From positions 3,162,001 to 3,226,000 of the forward strand of contig OY969790.1 in the NCBI GenBank assembly GCA_963703125.1: a DNA stretch of 64,000 nt. The letters run 5' to 3'. Of the stretch, positions 1 to 10,111 are shown piece after piece. Made by a program: the position numbers and the translations under genes. This DNA comes from MFD04716-140 sp963703125. GTDB taxonomy: Bacteria; Bacteroidota; Bacteroidia; Flavobacteriales; Flavobacteriaceae. The notes beneath the pieces were generated by a model that was given only the letters and a program-made list of their open reading frames with translations, did not search any database and had not been told where the DNA came from. How positions within the stretch are numbered: the first letter of the stretch is position 1; the number at the start of each line of letters is the position of its first letter.

Positions 1-481
1 AATTTTTAGGGCTAAGTTTAATTTATATAAAGAATATGCCCTTGCCAATAGGAATACTTTATTGAATGCAAAGGAATTGGAAGGTGCTGCCCAATTTAGT
101 GCCAATTTTGATCGATCCATTTACATAGAGAATACCGGAAATGGCCAATTCCAATATAGGGAATTGCCCATTGAAGCACAGTTTGCACCTGTCAATGCCA
201 TGCAAATCGTTGATTTTAATAAGGACAATAATCCAGACCTGTTATTAATAGGCAATGATTTTGGCAATGAAATGTTCGTAGGAAGGTATGATGCGTTTAA
301 CGGCCTTGTTTTAAAGGGTGATGGGAAAGGTGGCTTCCAATCTGTTGCTCCCTCTGAAAGTGGTTTTGTTGTACCGGGGGATTCTAAATCATTAAGTAGA
401 ATTGAAAGTTCTTCTGGAAAGGACAGATTTATTGCAACCCAAAATAGAGGGGCACTGTTGATTTTTGATTTAATGGACTAA
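1..481 (+). CDS. FG-GAP/VCBS-repeat protein, C-terminal part
   Basis: The reading frame is open from the left edge (from base 2) to TAA at 479-481, so only the C-terminal ~159 residues are seen. It contains an FG-GAP-type calcium-loop motif (VDFNKDNNPDLLLIGN) followed by GDGKGGF, as in the beta-propeller repeats of large exported proteins. In Bacteroidota such CRTAC/FG-GAP proteins often accompany SusC/SusD outer-membrane uptake pairs, so a SusCD-like locus may lie to the left; that is inference. The true start and any signal peptide are outside the window. Family is fairly sure, substrate unknown. Confidence 0.7.
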   Translation, partial: IFRAKFNLYKEYALANRNTLLNAKELEGAAQFSANFDRSIYIENTGNGQFQYRELPIEAQFAPVNAMQIVDFNKDNNPDLLLIGNDFGNEMFVGRYDAFNGLVLKGDGKGGFQSVAPSESGFVVPGDSKSLSRIESSSGKDRFIATQNRGALLIFDLMD

Positions 482-795
482 TAAAGACTCTCCATTGATA
501 AAGTTTTTTTGCCATCAAATAAGTTAAAAACCTTTATTATTTGATGGTAACCAAAGCGTATTTATAAGTCAAAAAAATTACCTTCCAAAAATTCATGAAT
601 TTTAAGTCTGTTGTAGGAAATTAGGGCATTCTTCTTAAAACTATAATCTATATTTAAACTCAGGGAGAAGTTTGGCAATATTGACAGTCTCTTGTAATTT
701 TCAATCTGAGTTTTGAATAAAGAAACTAGGCCTCAAAACATGCTCCTTGTTTTTGTTAGTTTTTTTGAGTTAAGTTATGAAGGCAGCACTATTTC
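482..795. other. intergenic region with an inverted repeat
   Basis: No gene is seen here. An 11-bp inverted repeat (CCATCAAATAA at 512-522 and its complement ending at 547) could form a hairpin with a 14-nt loop, but no T-run follows it on either strand, so it is not a convincing terminator. Confidence 0.4.
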
Positions 796-815
796 CTAAG
801 TGCTGCTTTTGTTTT
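783..815 (+). terminator. hairpin with T-rich tail
   Basis: GCAGCACT (783-790) pairs with AGTGCTGC (799-806) across an 8-nt loop, followed by TTTTGTTTT. It would stop plus-strand transcription. It overlaps the last codons of the convergent TPR-AraC gene. Confidence 0.5.
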
Positions 816-2680
816 CAATAACCCTTTTCCTTTCTAATTCTTGAATCATTTCACTGATAAAATAAGAAGGAAGAATTCCTTGTCTTTTTTTGAAAGCAGC
901 GTTAAAGGTATTTAGATTATTGTATCCGATACTTGCCGATATATAACTCAATTTACTTTCCCTAAAATCTTTATCTTCAAGAAGCTTCTTAATTAAAAAG
1001 TTTATCCGGAGTTCATTAATATAATTATTAAAGTTCATTTCCTTCTCTTGATTAATGACTTGGGATAAATATTTTGGATTGGTCTTTAACTGCAACGCTA
1101 CCATTCTCATGGTGCACTCAGGATTAAGAAAGAAATTCATTTCTTCCAACTTTTCAAGTTTTGCAAGTATAATGTCCTTGATATCTTCATCAATTTTATT
1201 GATTTTTGCTTTAGTCCCCTCATCCAAATTTTGCGTAACTGAATAATTTTCAACGTTCTTATGCTGCTGTATTTTTTTGTTGTTTTGTAAGTGAATTTCG
1301 GCAAGTTCCATTGTTCTTTTATAGAGAAGCCTATTTTTCTTTTTTACCTTGAAATATGAAAAAGATGATATTGAAGTCAACAACAATATGAATATCAATA
1401 CAATGACCATTGTATTGTACCTCGATTTTTGAGCGGAATTTTCGAGTTCCAATATCCGTTGTTTTTGAGTAATTTCCTTTATTCGCCTTTTGGCCTCCAA
1501 TATTTTGATTTTCTGTTCCTGCTCGTTTGTAAAAAGTGAGTCTAGCAGTATGCTGTGAAGTTTTGCGTACTCATCTGACTTTGTAATTAAGCCTATTTTT
1601 TTGAATAGGGTAACCAAAACCAAACTATTGCTTTTTACAACATCAAAAGCGTTGATATTTTCGGCAGCGTTGATGCTTTCCTCATACTTTTCAATGGCGA
1701 GGATCGTATCCTTTTGTAATAGTGCAAGTTTCGCCCGTAGTGTTAAAGCTCTGGGTATTCTGAATTTATAGTTATTGTCCAAGTTCATTTTCATGGCATC
1801 CTCCAGGTAATTTTTGGCCATTTCCATTTTGCCATTGTACATGTATATATCGGCCATATTTGTATAAACGGCACTTTCGACATAACTTCCGGGTGAAGGT
1901 ATTTTTTTTGCGATCCGGTGATAAAAGTCATAGACCTCCAGTGCCTTTTTAACATCGTTCAATTTGGCCTTCATCCCCGCAATCTCGTCAAGCTTTGGGA
2001 AAATATATTGGGTCTCTTTTAATTTTAAAATGTAATGCAAGCCTTTTAGGCAATAACCCAATGCTTCTGAATAATTTTCGATACGTAGATAGTAGTGCGA
2101 TAATGCCGCATAAGCTCGTAAGAACAAATATTCATTTTTTGAAACCTCAGCTTTATCAAGTAATTTTAAACCGGTTTCGAGCGCCAAGTCATATTCCCCC
2201 CTTTCGGTATATATATCTGAAATTAAGGTTGAAAAGTCAGCGACTATTTCTGGATAGGTATTGTAGTCCGGTAATTTTTGGGTTCTGTGCGCTAATTGCA
2301 GTGAGCGTTCAAAATTTCCTTTTACGAACAACAAATACGCATTGTTATATTGCGCTTTTAAGAAACCTTCTGTATATCCCAATTTTTCAGATAATTTCAA
2401 GGCCTCTTCATTATATTTTTTGGCCTTTTCGGAAGATTTATATATATATGAAATAAAAAGGTTTAAAAGGGCATTTATTTTCTCTGCGCCTTCGGTCACT
2501 GTTAACCTTTGCTACGAGGAAATCAGAATTTAAAAACTCCTCTGGATGACTGTCATACTCTTCAACCAATTTATTTATTTCTCCTAAATAGCCATTTATC
2601 GAGTCTTCTTGGGTCTGGCAATACAGTCCAAAATGCAGCATAAAAAAAATACAAAATGTATTGAAATAATTGTGGTTCAA
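796..2680 (-). pseudogene. TPR-repeat AraC-type membrane regulator, broken by a frameshift
   Basis: Two overlapping minus-strand frames make one protein. The N-terminal part (2680 to 2438) begins with a signal-peptide-like stretch (MNHNYFNTFCIFFMLHFG). The second part (GTG at 2499, frame open from 2511, to 796) carries TPR-like helices, a membrane segment near residues 360-383, a coiled stretch and a C-terminal AraC-type HTH (MRMVALQLKTNPKYLSQVI, then SYISASIGYNNLNTFNAAF). The frames join well near 2486-2498 (VNSDRRR then AEKINALLNLF), which implies one extra or two missing bases. In the family, periplasmic TPRs sense and a cytoplasmic HTH binds DNA. It may be a genuine pseudogene or a sequencing indel. 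Confidence 0.65.
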
Positions 2681-2824
2681 TGAATTTGAGATTTTAAAGG
2701 CACTTAAATTAAAGAGAATAATACGAAATATTCATTAATTGATACAATATTACGCTTTCCTAAGTTAATTTCAACTGATATGAAATTTTAAGGTACAGGC
2801 CATTTCACTTATTTTCAAAGGCAA

Positions 2825-5800
2825 CTACTTGCCAGCCATCAATAAGTCCTCAGCGAGTATTTTTCTAAGATAGAAAACAAGTTCAACGGCATTTTCTTGA
2901 GTGAAGACCAAAGGAGGTTTAATTTTAAGGACATTATGGTCAGGGCCGTCTATACTCATAAGTATGCCGTGTTCTTTCATTCGGTTTGCCAAATAATCCG
3001 TTTGCTTTGGCAAAGGCTCCTTATGTGCATTTACAAGTTCAATGCCGAGAAACAAACCTTGTCCTCGAACATCGCCAATAATTGGAAATTCCTTCGAAAG
3101 AATCTGTAATTCCGCTTTCAAGAACGCTCCGACTTGAAGCGCATTTTCCTGAAGTTTTTCTTTTTTGACGATTTGCAGTACGGAGGCACCTATGGCGCAA
3201 GAAACTGGATTTCCCCCGAACGTATTGAAATATTCCATGCCGTTTGCAAATTTATTGGCAACTTCCCGGGTGCAGACAACGGCCGCTACAGGGTGACCAT
3301 TGCCCAAGGGTTTGCCAATGGTTATGATATCGGGGACCACCCCATAAAGTTGAAATCCCCAAAAGGTCTTGCCCATTCTGCCGCAACCCACCTGAACTTC
3401 ATCCGAAATACATAATCCTCCGGCTTTGTGAACGTATTCATATGCTTTTTTCAAAAAACCCTCTGGCAATTCAATTTGACCACCGCAGCTAATGATGGGT
3501 TCAATGATAAATCCACCCACTCGTCGGCCCTTTTCTACGATTTTTTTTATAAGCAACTTCACTTCGTAGGCATATTTATGACCTACATCCTTTCCCCTAT
3601 ATTTTCCCCTGAAACTATCAGGTAATGGAAAAATATGGGTATGTTCAGGTGCCCCGCCGCCACCTTTGCCATCAAATTTATAAGAGCTTATGTCAATACA
3701 CATATTGGAATTTCCATGGTAGCCAACTTCCGATGCAATTATGTCCTTTTCGCCGGTGGCCGCTTTGACCATTCGTATGGCCAATTCATTGGCTTCACTA
3801 CCGGAGTTTAAAAAATGGACCACATTGAGTTCAGGCGGAAGTGTTTCAAGAAGCTCTTGGGTCAGAACATTTATGTTTTCATGGAGGTAGCGTGAATTTG
3901 TATTCAATAAGCCCATTTGCTGCTGGCCGGCCAGTACAACTCCATAATTTTCATGGCCTACATGGGCCACATTGTTTACGGTGTCCAAATATTTTTGTCC
4001 ATATTGGTCCAACAAGTATTGTCCGGCGCCCCGCACCATTTTTATAGGGATTTCATATTGTAGGCTCAAACCCTTGCCCAAATGCTTTTTGCGATATTTG
4101 ACAAGCTGCTCATTTGATATTTGATTCGAATCTTTTAAGGAGCCCGATTTGAACATTAAATTGGGATTTGGACAAATTCCACTCCAAATTTCCAATTGTT
4201 TAAAGTAGGCGACCCCGGGAAAGTCCTCTGTGCGGCCCAGCAGGGATAGCATCACCTGAAAATGTAAATGGGGTGCCCAATTGCCATTTTCTGGGTAGTT
4301 GCCCAAGTGACCAATGAGTTCTCCTTTTGCAATGACCTCCCCCAACTTTTTGTTCGTTATACTGGCAACCGTCATGTGGCCATAAAGCGTATAAAAAAAG
4401 AATCCCTCAATTTGATGTTTCAGGACTATAAGTCCGCCATATTCCTTGTTTCCGGCATCGTTCACGGCGATTGCTATTTCTCCTTCTAAAAGAGCATGTA
4501 CCGGTGTCATGGCAGGCAACCAGAAATCGATTCCCAAATGTATGGTCCTGCTTTCGCGGCCACTGTTCCCTATTTTGTCATATTCGGAAGAGGTGTAAAG
4601 GGGTCTGGGTTCAAGATATCCACCGGCAAGAATTTCATTTGGATATTGGGACTGAAGCCTTTCAATTCTGAATTGAAACAAATCCAAGTCATTGAATTCC
4701 TCTTGATGGCCTATCCATTTGCTGGAAACGCTTAAATCCAGATGATGTATTTTTTCCTTGTTGATGGTTGGAAAAAGCTCTGCGAGTTTAAATTTCTTTT
4801 TTAGGGCCCACTGTGCGAATTTTTCTGAATTGGGATGTACTGCAAATCCACACGCATGTCTAAACGCGCAAAGTGCAAAATCGGGATCGATATCATTCCA
4901 TTTATAGAGTAATTTCCATGCGGCTTTGTCGCTGATCTGTAAATATTTATTATCAGGTTCATTTTTGCTATTGATGGCAGATTTTGTCACTGAAAGGACC
5001 AAGCGCATGGCAATGCAGCTATAGAGATGTTCTAGTTCCATTTCAGTGAGCGGGAAGTTTTCATGATATCCCGAAACTATGGGCAGAGCTGCATCCAAGG
5101 CATCGTTGTGTCCCATGATCGCATAGGCACAGACCACAGCCAAATCGTTTATAATTTGGGAGTGGCACGCGTCACCATAATCAATGACCGTCTTAACTTC
5201 AGGATGTATCAGATTGTTGGAAACAACAATGTTGTTATCATTGGCATCATTGTGAATCACACATTTCCTCAGGTCTTTATAAGAGGTGATTCTCTCTTGA
5301 AATTGTTCTAGAAAGTAAGAAATGATTTTCCTTTTCTCCGTTGGAAATAGATACACGTGTTTTAAGGTTCCATTCATATTGCGCGATGTCCCAATCGAAT
5401 TTGCGATGCGCCATTGGGTGGTCAAATCCTTGAAGGGCATTGGTCAACTTTCCACAGTGTTGGCCTAAACTTTTTCTAAGTTGGTCCAGCTGCGGATTCA
5501 CAGAACTCCACATTCTGCCTTCAACCCAGGTCAATAAGCGAACCTGCCTTTTTTGTCCATGCTCATCAATGAAAGTGGAAATTGTATTGCCCTGAAAATC
5601 TTTTATGATTTTTGGGGATATAAAGGAATGTTTTCCATTTTCTAGATGTTGGAGTAGTTTTTGCTGAAAATCCAAATACTTTTCATTTTCTTCGGGCCTC
5701 GAAATTTTGAGAATATAACCCTCTTCCCCTTCAATTTTTATTCGAAAGTTAAAATCAATTTCTCCATGAAGTTTGGACGCTTTTCCCTGAATGTTATAAA

Positions 5801-5861
5801 AATTGGAAACAATCTGTTCGGCCGTTTCCGCACTTATATCCAATAGATTGTAATCGACCAT
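2825..5861 (-). pseudogene. APH kinase / M23 peptidase / class-III aminotransferase fusion, frameshifted
   Basis: The first frame starts at ATG 5861 and gives the N-lobe of an APH/choline-kinase-like fold. The second frame, from about 5360 to 2825, continues with the kinase catalytic loop (VIHNDANDNNIVV, then VIDYGD), an M23 metallopeptidase-like domain (HLGIDFW ... HLHFQV) and a class-III PLP aminotransferase (SDEVQVGCGR, PLP lysine in GKPLGNG). Intact length would be about 1010 residues, as in known kinase-M23-transaminase fusions related to phosphoethanolamine/phosphohydroxylysine phospho-lyases. The break lies at 5353-5361, inside an ACAC run; restoring two bases gives LKTHVYLFPTEK. Whether the break is real or an assembly error cannot be told here. 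The substrate is unknown. Confidence 0.75.
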
Positions 5862-5884
5862 TTAAATAGATAATCTATAGGTCC

Positions 5885-7258
5885 TTAAATAGTTTCAGGA
5901 TGTGGATGTTCCCAAGGACCCCTATAGGCTCTCTGTAACATTTTGGTTGCTTCTGGGTCGTCAATTACAGTTCTGCTTTTCGGGTCATATTTAAGAGGTC
6001 GTTTCAACTCCATTGACATATTTGCCAAAATGCAGCTTGCAGTTGAAATATGCCCTTCCTCAATGTCCGCTATCGGCCGAGTGCCATTTTCAATGGCATT
6101 CAAAAAATCGAGCATATGTCTTCGAGTGGCTGGCGCAGCATTCAGTTCATTATCTTTTTCGACCAGATCTTCGGGGTATTTTTCTTTTTCGTACAGAACA
6201 TCAAAATGAATAGGTTCCCCATCGCCATAAGGAACGAAATCGGCCTGCATGGTGCTTCCAGAAAGCACTCCTTTTTCGCCGTAAAGTTTAAAGGACCACG
6301 GATATTCGGGATCTGCGGGGTTTCCCCATGTACGGTGTTGCCAGACGCAATTGAGGTCCGGGTATTCAAAAATTGCTGTTTGGGTGTCCGAAATGTTTGA
6401 TTTACCTTCCTTTTGCACATAAATACCACCTTCGGAACTGATGCGTTCCGGCCAACCCAAATCCAACATCCATCGTACCGTATCGAACATATGAATGCAC
6501 ATATCACCCATAATGCCATTGCCATACTCCTTGAATGTGCGCCACCATCTTTTGTGGGGTATTCCATCATAGGGGCGAAGCGGCGCAGGACCGGTCCACA
6601 TTTCATAATCCAAAAAATCTGGAACAGGTTCTAACGGCGGATTTCCATTGGCCCTCATGTGATAATAACAACACATTTCTACATAGGCAATTTTTCCTAA
6701 GAGGCCCTTATCAACTATGTCCCTTTTAACATCAATTAGGTGGGGCGTACTTTTCCTTTGTGTGCCAACCTGTACAACTTTGTTATATTTACGGGCAGCG
6801 GCCACCATTGCCTCGCCTTCCATTACATCAACACTTATCGGTTTTTGAACATATACGTGGGCACCCGCTTTAATGGCTTCAATACATTGTAGGGCATGCC
6901 AATGATCCGGTGTACCAATGAGAACAATATCCAGGTCTTTTTTCTCCAACATCTTTCTATAGTCGGAATAAAGCTTTGGTTTTTTTCCTGATTTTTGCCG
7001 CTGGGCAACGAGTTCTGCGGTGTTATTCAGAAAGTTACTATCTACATCGCAAAGGGCAACAACGTCCACATTTGCTACCTGTATCAATTTAAAGAGGTCG
7101 CTGGTACCATACCAACCTGTACCAATAAGTCCAACTCTAATGGGTTTATCAGCGTTCATAATATCGAAGCCATAAGCTCCAAAAGAAGAAAGTACCATTG
7201 CTGCAGTAGTTCCTTTCACAAAATTTCTGCGATTGATCGTGTAATCTTTTTTTTCCAT
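5885..7258 (-). CDS. Gfo/Idh/MocA family oxidoreductase, Tat-exported
   Basis: 457 residues. The N-terminus has a twin-arginine signal (INRRNFVKG followed by a hydrophobic stretch), so the protein is probably folded in the cytoplasm and exported to the periplasm. A Rossmann NAD(P)-binding motif follows (RVGLIGTGWYG, about residues 41-51), then a QKPISVD segment at the place of the family's EKP catalytic motif. The C-terminal alpha/beta domain is of the usual length. Such Tat-borne members are common in Bacteroidota carbohydrate loci and act on sugars or sugar acids, usually with tightly bound cofactor. The gene ends 23 bp from the kinase-aminotransferase gene and is divergent from the esterase gene at 7389. 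The substrate is not predictable. Confidence 0.88.
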   Translation of the reverse strand: MEKKDYTINRRNFVKGTTAAMVLSSFGAYGFDIMNADKPIRVGLIGTGWYGTSDLFKLIQVANVDVVALCDVDSNFLNNTAELVAQRQKSGKKPKLYSDYRKMLEKKDLDIVLIGTPDHWHALQCIEAIKAGAHVYVQKPISVDVMEGEAMVAAARKYNKVVQVGTQRKSTPHLIDVKRDIVDKGLLGKIAYVEMCCYYHMRANGNPPLEPVPDFLDYEMWTGPAPLRPYDGIPHKRWWRTFKEYGNGIMGDMCIHMFDTVRWMLDLGWPERISSEGGIYVQKEGKSNISDTQTAIFEYPDLNCVWQHRTWGNPADPEYPWSFKLYGEKGVLSGSTMQADFVPYGDGEPIHFDVLYEKEKYPEDLVEKDNELNAAPATRRHMLDFLNAIENGTRPIADIEEGHISTASCILANMSMELKRPLKYDPKSRTVIDDPEATKMLQRAYRGPWEHPHPETI

Positions 7259-7388
7259 TTTTTGGTGGTTTGGTTTATCTCATGATGTTCACTTGTCCTA
7301 AAGATATTGAAAACTATGATAAATTTGTACCCAGCGGTACTATTGTTTATTTCATTATATTTAAAATCGCCACTAAAAAATCATTTAT

Positions 7389-8768
7389 ATGAAATTTTTC
7401 CATGCTGTTTTTACATTGTTTATGTGTCTTGGCTGCCATTTAGTCTCGTCTCAAATAGAAATCCCAGGTATTTTTTCTGATAATATGGTGATCCAACGTA
7501 ATGCAAACGTTGATTTTTGGGGATGGGCAAATGCGGGAGAAGAATTGAAAGTCATTACCGGGTGGGACAACAAGGAGTATGCAGTAAAGACTAACAGCGG
7601 TGCCAAATGGAGTGTTTCCATTGATTCTCCCGATGCAGGAGGCCCTTATACAGTTTCATTTAAGGGAAAATCGAATGAAATTGTCTTGGAAAATGTTCTA
7701 GTCGGTGATATCTGGTTGTGTTCAGGTCAATCCAATATGCAATGGAGTGCGAACAGTGGCATAGATAATAAAGAGGAGGCAATTAAAAATGCAGATTACC
7801 CCAATATTCGCTTTTTTAGTGTTGATAGAAGAACGGCCAGCGCACCACAAGAGAACTTAAAGGGTAATTGGGAAATATCAACTCCTGAAACAATGGCCAA
7901 TTTTAGCGCGATCGCTTACTTTTTTGCGCAGAGAGTGCAAGGAGAAACAGGGGTTCCCATCGGACTGATAAATGCTTCATGGGGTGGTACACCCGCTGAA
8001 GTATGGACACCTGCGGTGGTTTTCGAGGAAAATGACGATTTAATAAAGGCTTCAAAAAAGTTGACTCCGGCGGATTGGTGGCCTATTGAGCCATCGGTGA
8101 CCTACAATGCAATGATCGCCCCCATTACCAAATTTAAGATTGCAGGTGCATTATGGTATCAGGGTGAATCAAATACTTCCAATGCAGAGGGCTATAAAAG
8201 ATTATTTACGAACATGATTGGGTCATGGCGTTCCAAATGGGGTCAAGACTTCCCATTTTACTATGTACAAATAGCTCCTTATAACTATGAAACTCCGGAA
8301 GAAGGGGTCATGGTGCGGGATCAACAGCGAAGGGCGTTGGAATACCCCAATACCGGCATGGTGGTCATAAGTGATATTTGTACGGTTGACGACATACATC
8401 CACGCAATAAAAAGGATGTTGGACTTCGATTGGCAAATTTGGCGCTCAAGAATCACTACAAAGTGATTGATACGGAAGTGTACGGCCCGCTTTTTAAGGC
8501 GATAGATTTGCAGGGCGGTAAAATCGAGGTGGTATTTGATCATGCCGAAGGACTTTATTCCAAAGGCAAAAAGTTGACCCACTTTGAGGTTGCAGGTGAG
8601 GAGGGTCAGTTCTTCCCAGCGCAGGCAATTATTAAAAACGGCAAGGTGTTGGTTTCGTCCAAAGAAGTTAAAGTGCCAACGAAAGTGAGATACGCTTGGA
8701 GCAATACCGCCTTGCCCAACCTTTTTAATAAGGCGGGGTTACCGGCATCGAGCTTCATCAGCGAATGA
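7389..8768 (+). CDS. sialate O-acetylesterase-like SGNH hydrolase
   Basis: 459 residues with a signal peptide (FFHAVFTLFMCLGCHLVSSQ). The nucleophile motif CSGQSNMQWS is typical of the sialate O-acetylesterase (SASA/DUF303) family, and the downstream DIHPRNK supplies the Asp-His pair. The substrate could be O-acetylated sugars of algal or host glycans; the family also includes xylan and pectin acetylesterases, so the sialic acid name is only the family label. It stands in a sugar-processing neighbourhood (oxidoreductases, sulfatase, GH130) and diverges from the Gfo/Idh/MocA gene, with 130 bp between them for shared control. Confidence 0.88.
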   Translation: MKFFHAVFTLFMCLGCHLVSSQIEIPGIFSDNMVIQRNANVDFWGWANAGEELKVITGWDNKEYAVKTNSGAKWSVSIDSPDAGGPYTVSFKGKSNEIVLENVLVGDIWLCSGQSNMQWSANSGIDNKEEAIKNADYPNIRFFSVDRRTASAPQENLKGNWEISTPETMANFSAIAYFFAQRVQGETGVPIGLINASWGGTPAEVWTPAVVFEENDDLIKASKKLTPADWWPIEPSVTYNAMIAPITKFKIAGALWYQGESNTSNAEGYKRLFTNMIGSWRSKWGQDFPFYYVQIAPYNYETPEEGVMVRDQQRRALEYPNTGMVVISDICTVDDIHPRNKKDVGLRLANLALKNHYKVIDTEVYGPLFKAIDLQGGKIEVVFDHAEGLYSKGKKLTHFEVAGEEGQFFPAQAIIKNGKVLVSSKEVKVPTKVRYAWSNTALPNLFNKAGLPASSFISE

Positions 8769-9093
8769 AAATTTAAGTTTTTGACATTTTAGCATTGATA
8801 TTATTTAATCAATTTTTATTTGTCAATATTAGAAATAGAAGATTTTATTTACATTGAAGCATCTCTACTTACCGTAATTGAATTAAAAATACGAAGGCTT
8901 AAAGGGTCATATTGATTGTTTTCCTCAGTATTTAGGTATACATTTGCGAATGTGCTAGGTTTTAAACCTATTTTTATATAAATTGATAACACATTAATCT
9001 TCCTAAGAAAATAGTTTTGAACTGCAATTTATTTCACTTTGCATATATGATTTTGTCATTATAAGTTCGCAAAAAAACATTTAACAAATAATT
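8769..9093. other. intergenic region with a short palindrome
   Basis: 325 bp without a gene. The only structure noticed is a perfect 15-bp palindrome with a central T (TAGGTTTTAAACCTA, 8956-8970) followed by a T-run. It could be an operator for the AraC regulator downstream or a weak terminator for the esterase gene. Confidence 0.35.
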
Positions 9094-9972
9094 TTGGAAA
9101 TACTTAAGAAAATTCATCGTGAGATTACGCAGTTAACAAACGAAGACTGTTTTTTGGTATTTGATAGGACGAAGGAAGTTTTTGATTATCCAGTTCATTA
9201 CCATCCCGAAATGGAACTTAATTTTGTTTCGAACGGAAAGGGTATTCAGCGTATAATAGGAGACAGTATTGAAGAAATTGAGGATGTTGAGCTGGTTTTA
9301 GTGGGGCCAAATCTATATCACGGCTGGTTGCAGAATAGTTGTCCGCCAAAAACAATGCATGAAGTAACCATTCAATTTCATAATGATCTTTTGGACAGAA
9401 ATCTTCTAAGCAGAAGTGTTTTAAAACCCATTAAGAATCTTTTTGAAAGGTCTGTGCATGGGGTTCTGTTTTCGCGCGAAACCACCCTGCAAATGGCCCC
9501 TCGTTTATCTATGGTTTCCAAGCTTGGGGGAATGGATTATTTCTTAGAACTGCTATCCATTTTTTATGACCTTGCAAATTCAAGAAATCAACGATTATTA
9601 TCCACGACCACCGTTCAACATAAGAATTTGGAGAACAGTGATAAAATTAAACACCTTTACGATTATATTCAAGAGAACTATGCCAATAAAATAAGCCTGA
9701 CCGAAGTGGCCGGGCTACTTAATATGAGCAATGTTTCTTTCAACAGGTTCATTAAAAAAAGGACCAATAAAACCTTTGTAGAATACTTAAACGATGTTCG
9801 AATAGGATATGCCTCTCGCTGGTTGGTTGAAAAAGATCTTGGTGTTTCGGAAATTGCTTTTATGTGTGGCTTCAACAGCATAGCAAACTTCAACAGGGTC
9901 TTTAGGAAGTGCAAAGGTCGGACACCAACACAATACAGGGACGACTTCTCCGGTATCAAAAGAGTTTTCTAA
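9094..9972 (+). CDS. AraC family transcriptional regulator with cupin-type sensor
   Basis: About 292 residues. The N-terminal half is a small beta-rich sensor of the AraC cupin type (HYHPEMELNFVSNGKG). The C-terminal ~100 residues form two helix-turn-helix motifs (ISLTEVAGLLNMSNVSFNRFI and VSEIAFMCGFNSIANFNRVF, ending KGRTPTQYR). The start is uncertain: no ATG precedes the conserved region, and TTG at 9094 or ATT at 9091 are the options because an in-frame stop lies at 9082. It is followed by the GMC oxidoreductase set and probably controls the local sugar genes; that is inferred from position. Confidence 0.85.
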   Translation: MEILKKIHREITQLTNEDCFLVFDRTKEVFDYPVHYHPEMELNFVSNGKGIQRIIGDSIEEIEDVELVLVGPNLYHGWLQNSCPPKTMHEVTIQFHNDLLDRNLLSRSVLKPIKNLFERSVHGVLFSRETTLQMAPRLSMVSKLGGMDYFLELLSIFYDLANSRNQRLLSTTTVQHKNLENSDKIKHLYDYIQENYANKISLTEVAGLLNMSNVSFNRFIKKRTNKTFVEYLNDVRIGYASRWLVEKDLGVSEIAFMCGFNSIANFNRVFRKCKGRTPTQYRDDFSGIKRVF

Positions 9973-10111
9973 AAACTCCAATTATTCCTATATCAAAAGG
10001 CTCGAAACCTTTTTAGACGATATTACATGAATTATAGCTTTTTTAGTGGATAAAAATGAAGGTTCTCTTTTTTTTATTTTTTAAATTGTGGTCATTAATA
10101 AAAATCAAACT

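Noticed and set aside
512..547. Hairpin after the FG-GAP gene as a terminator
   Set aside because: The stem is AT-rich and no T-run follows it on the plus strand.
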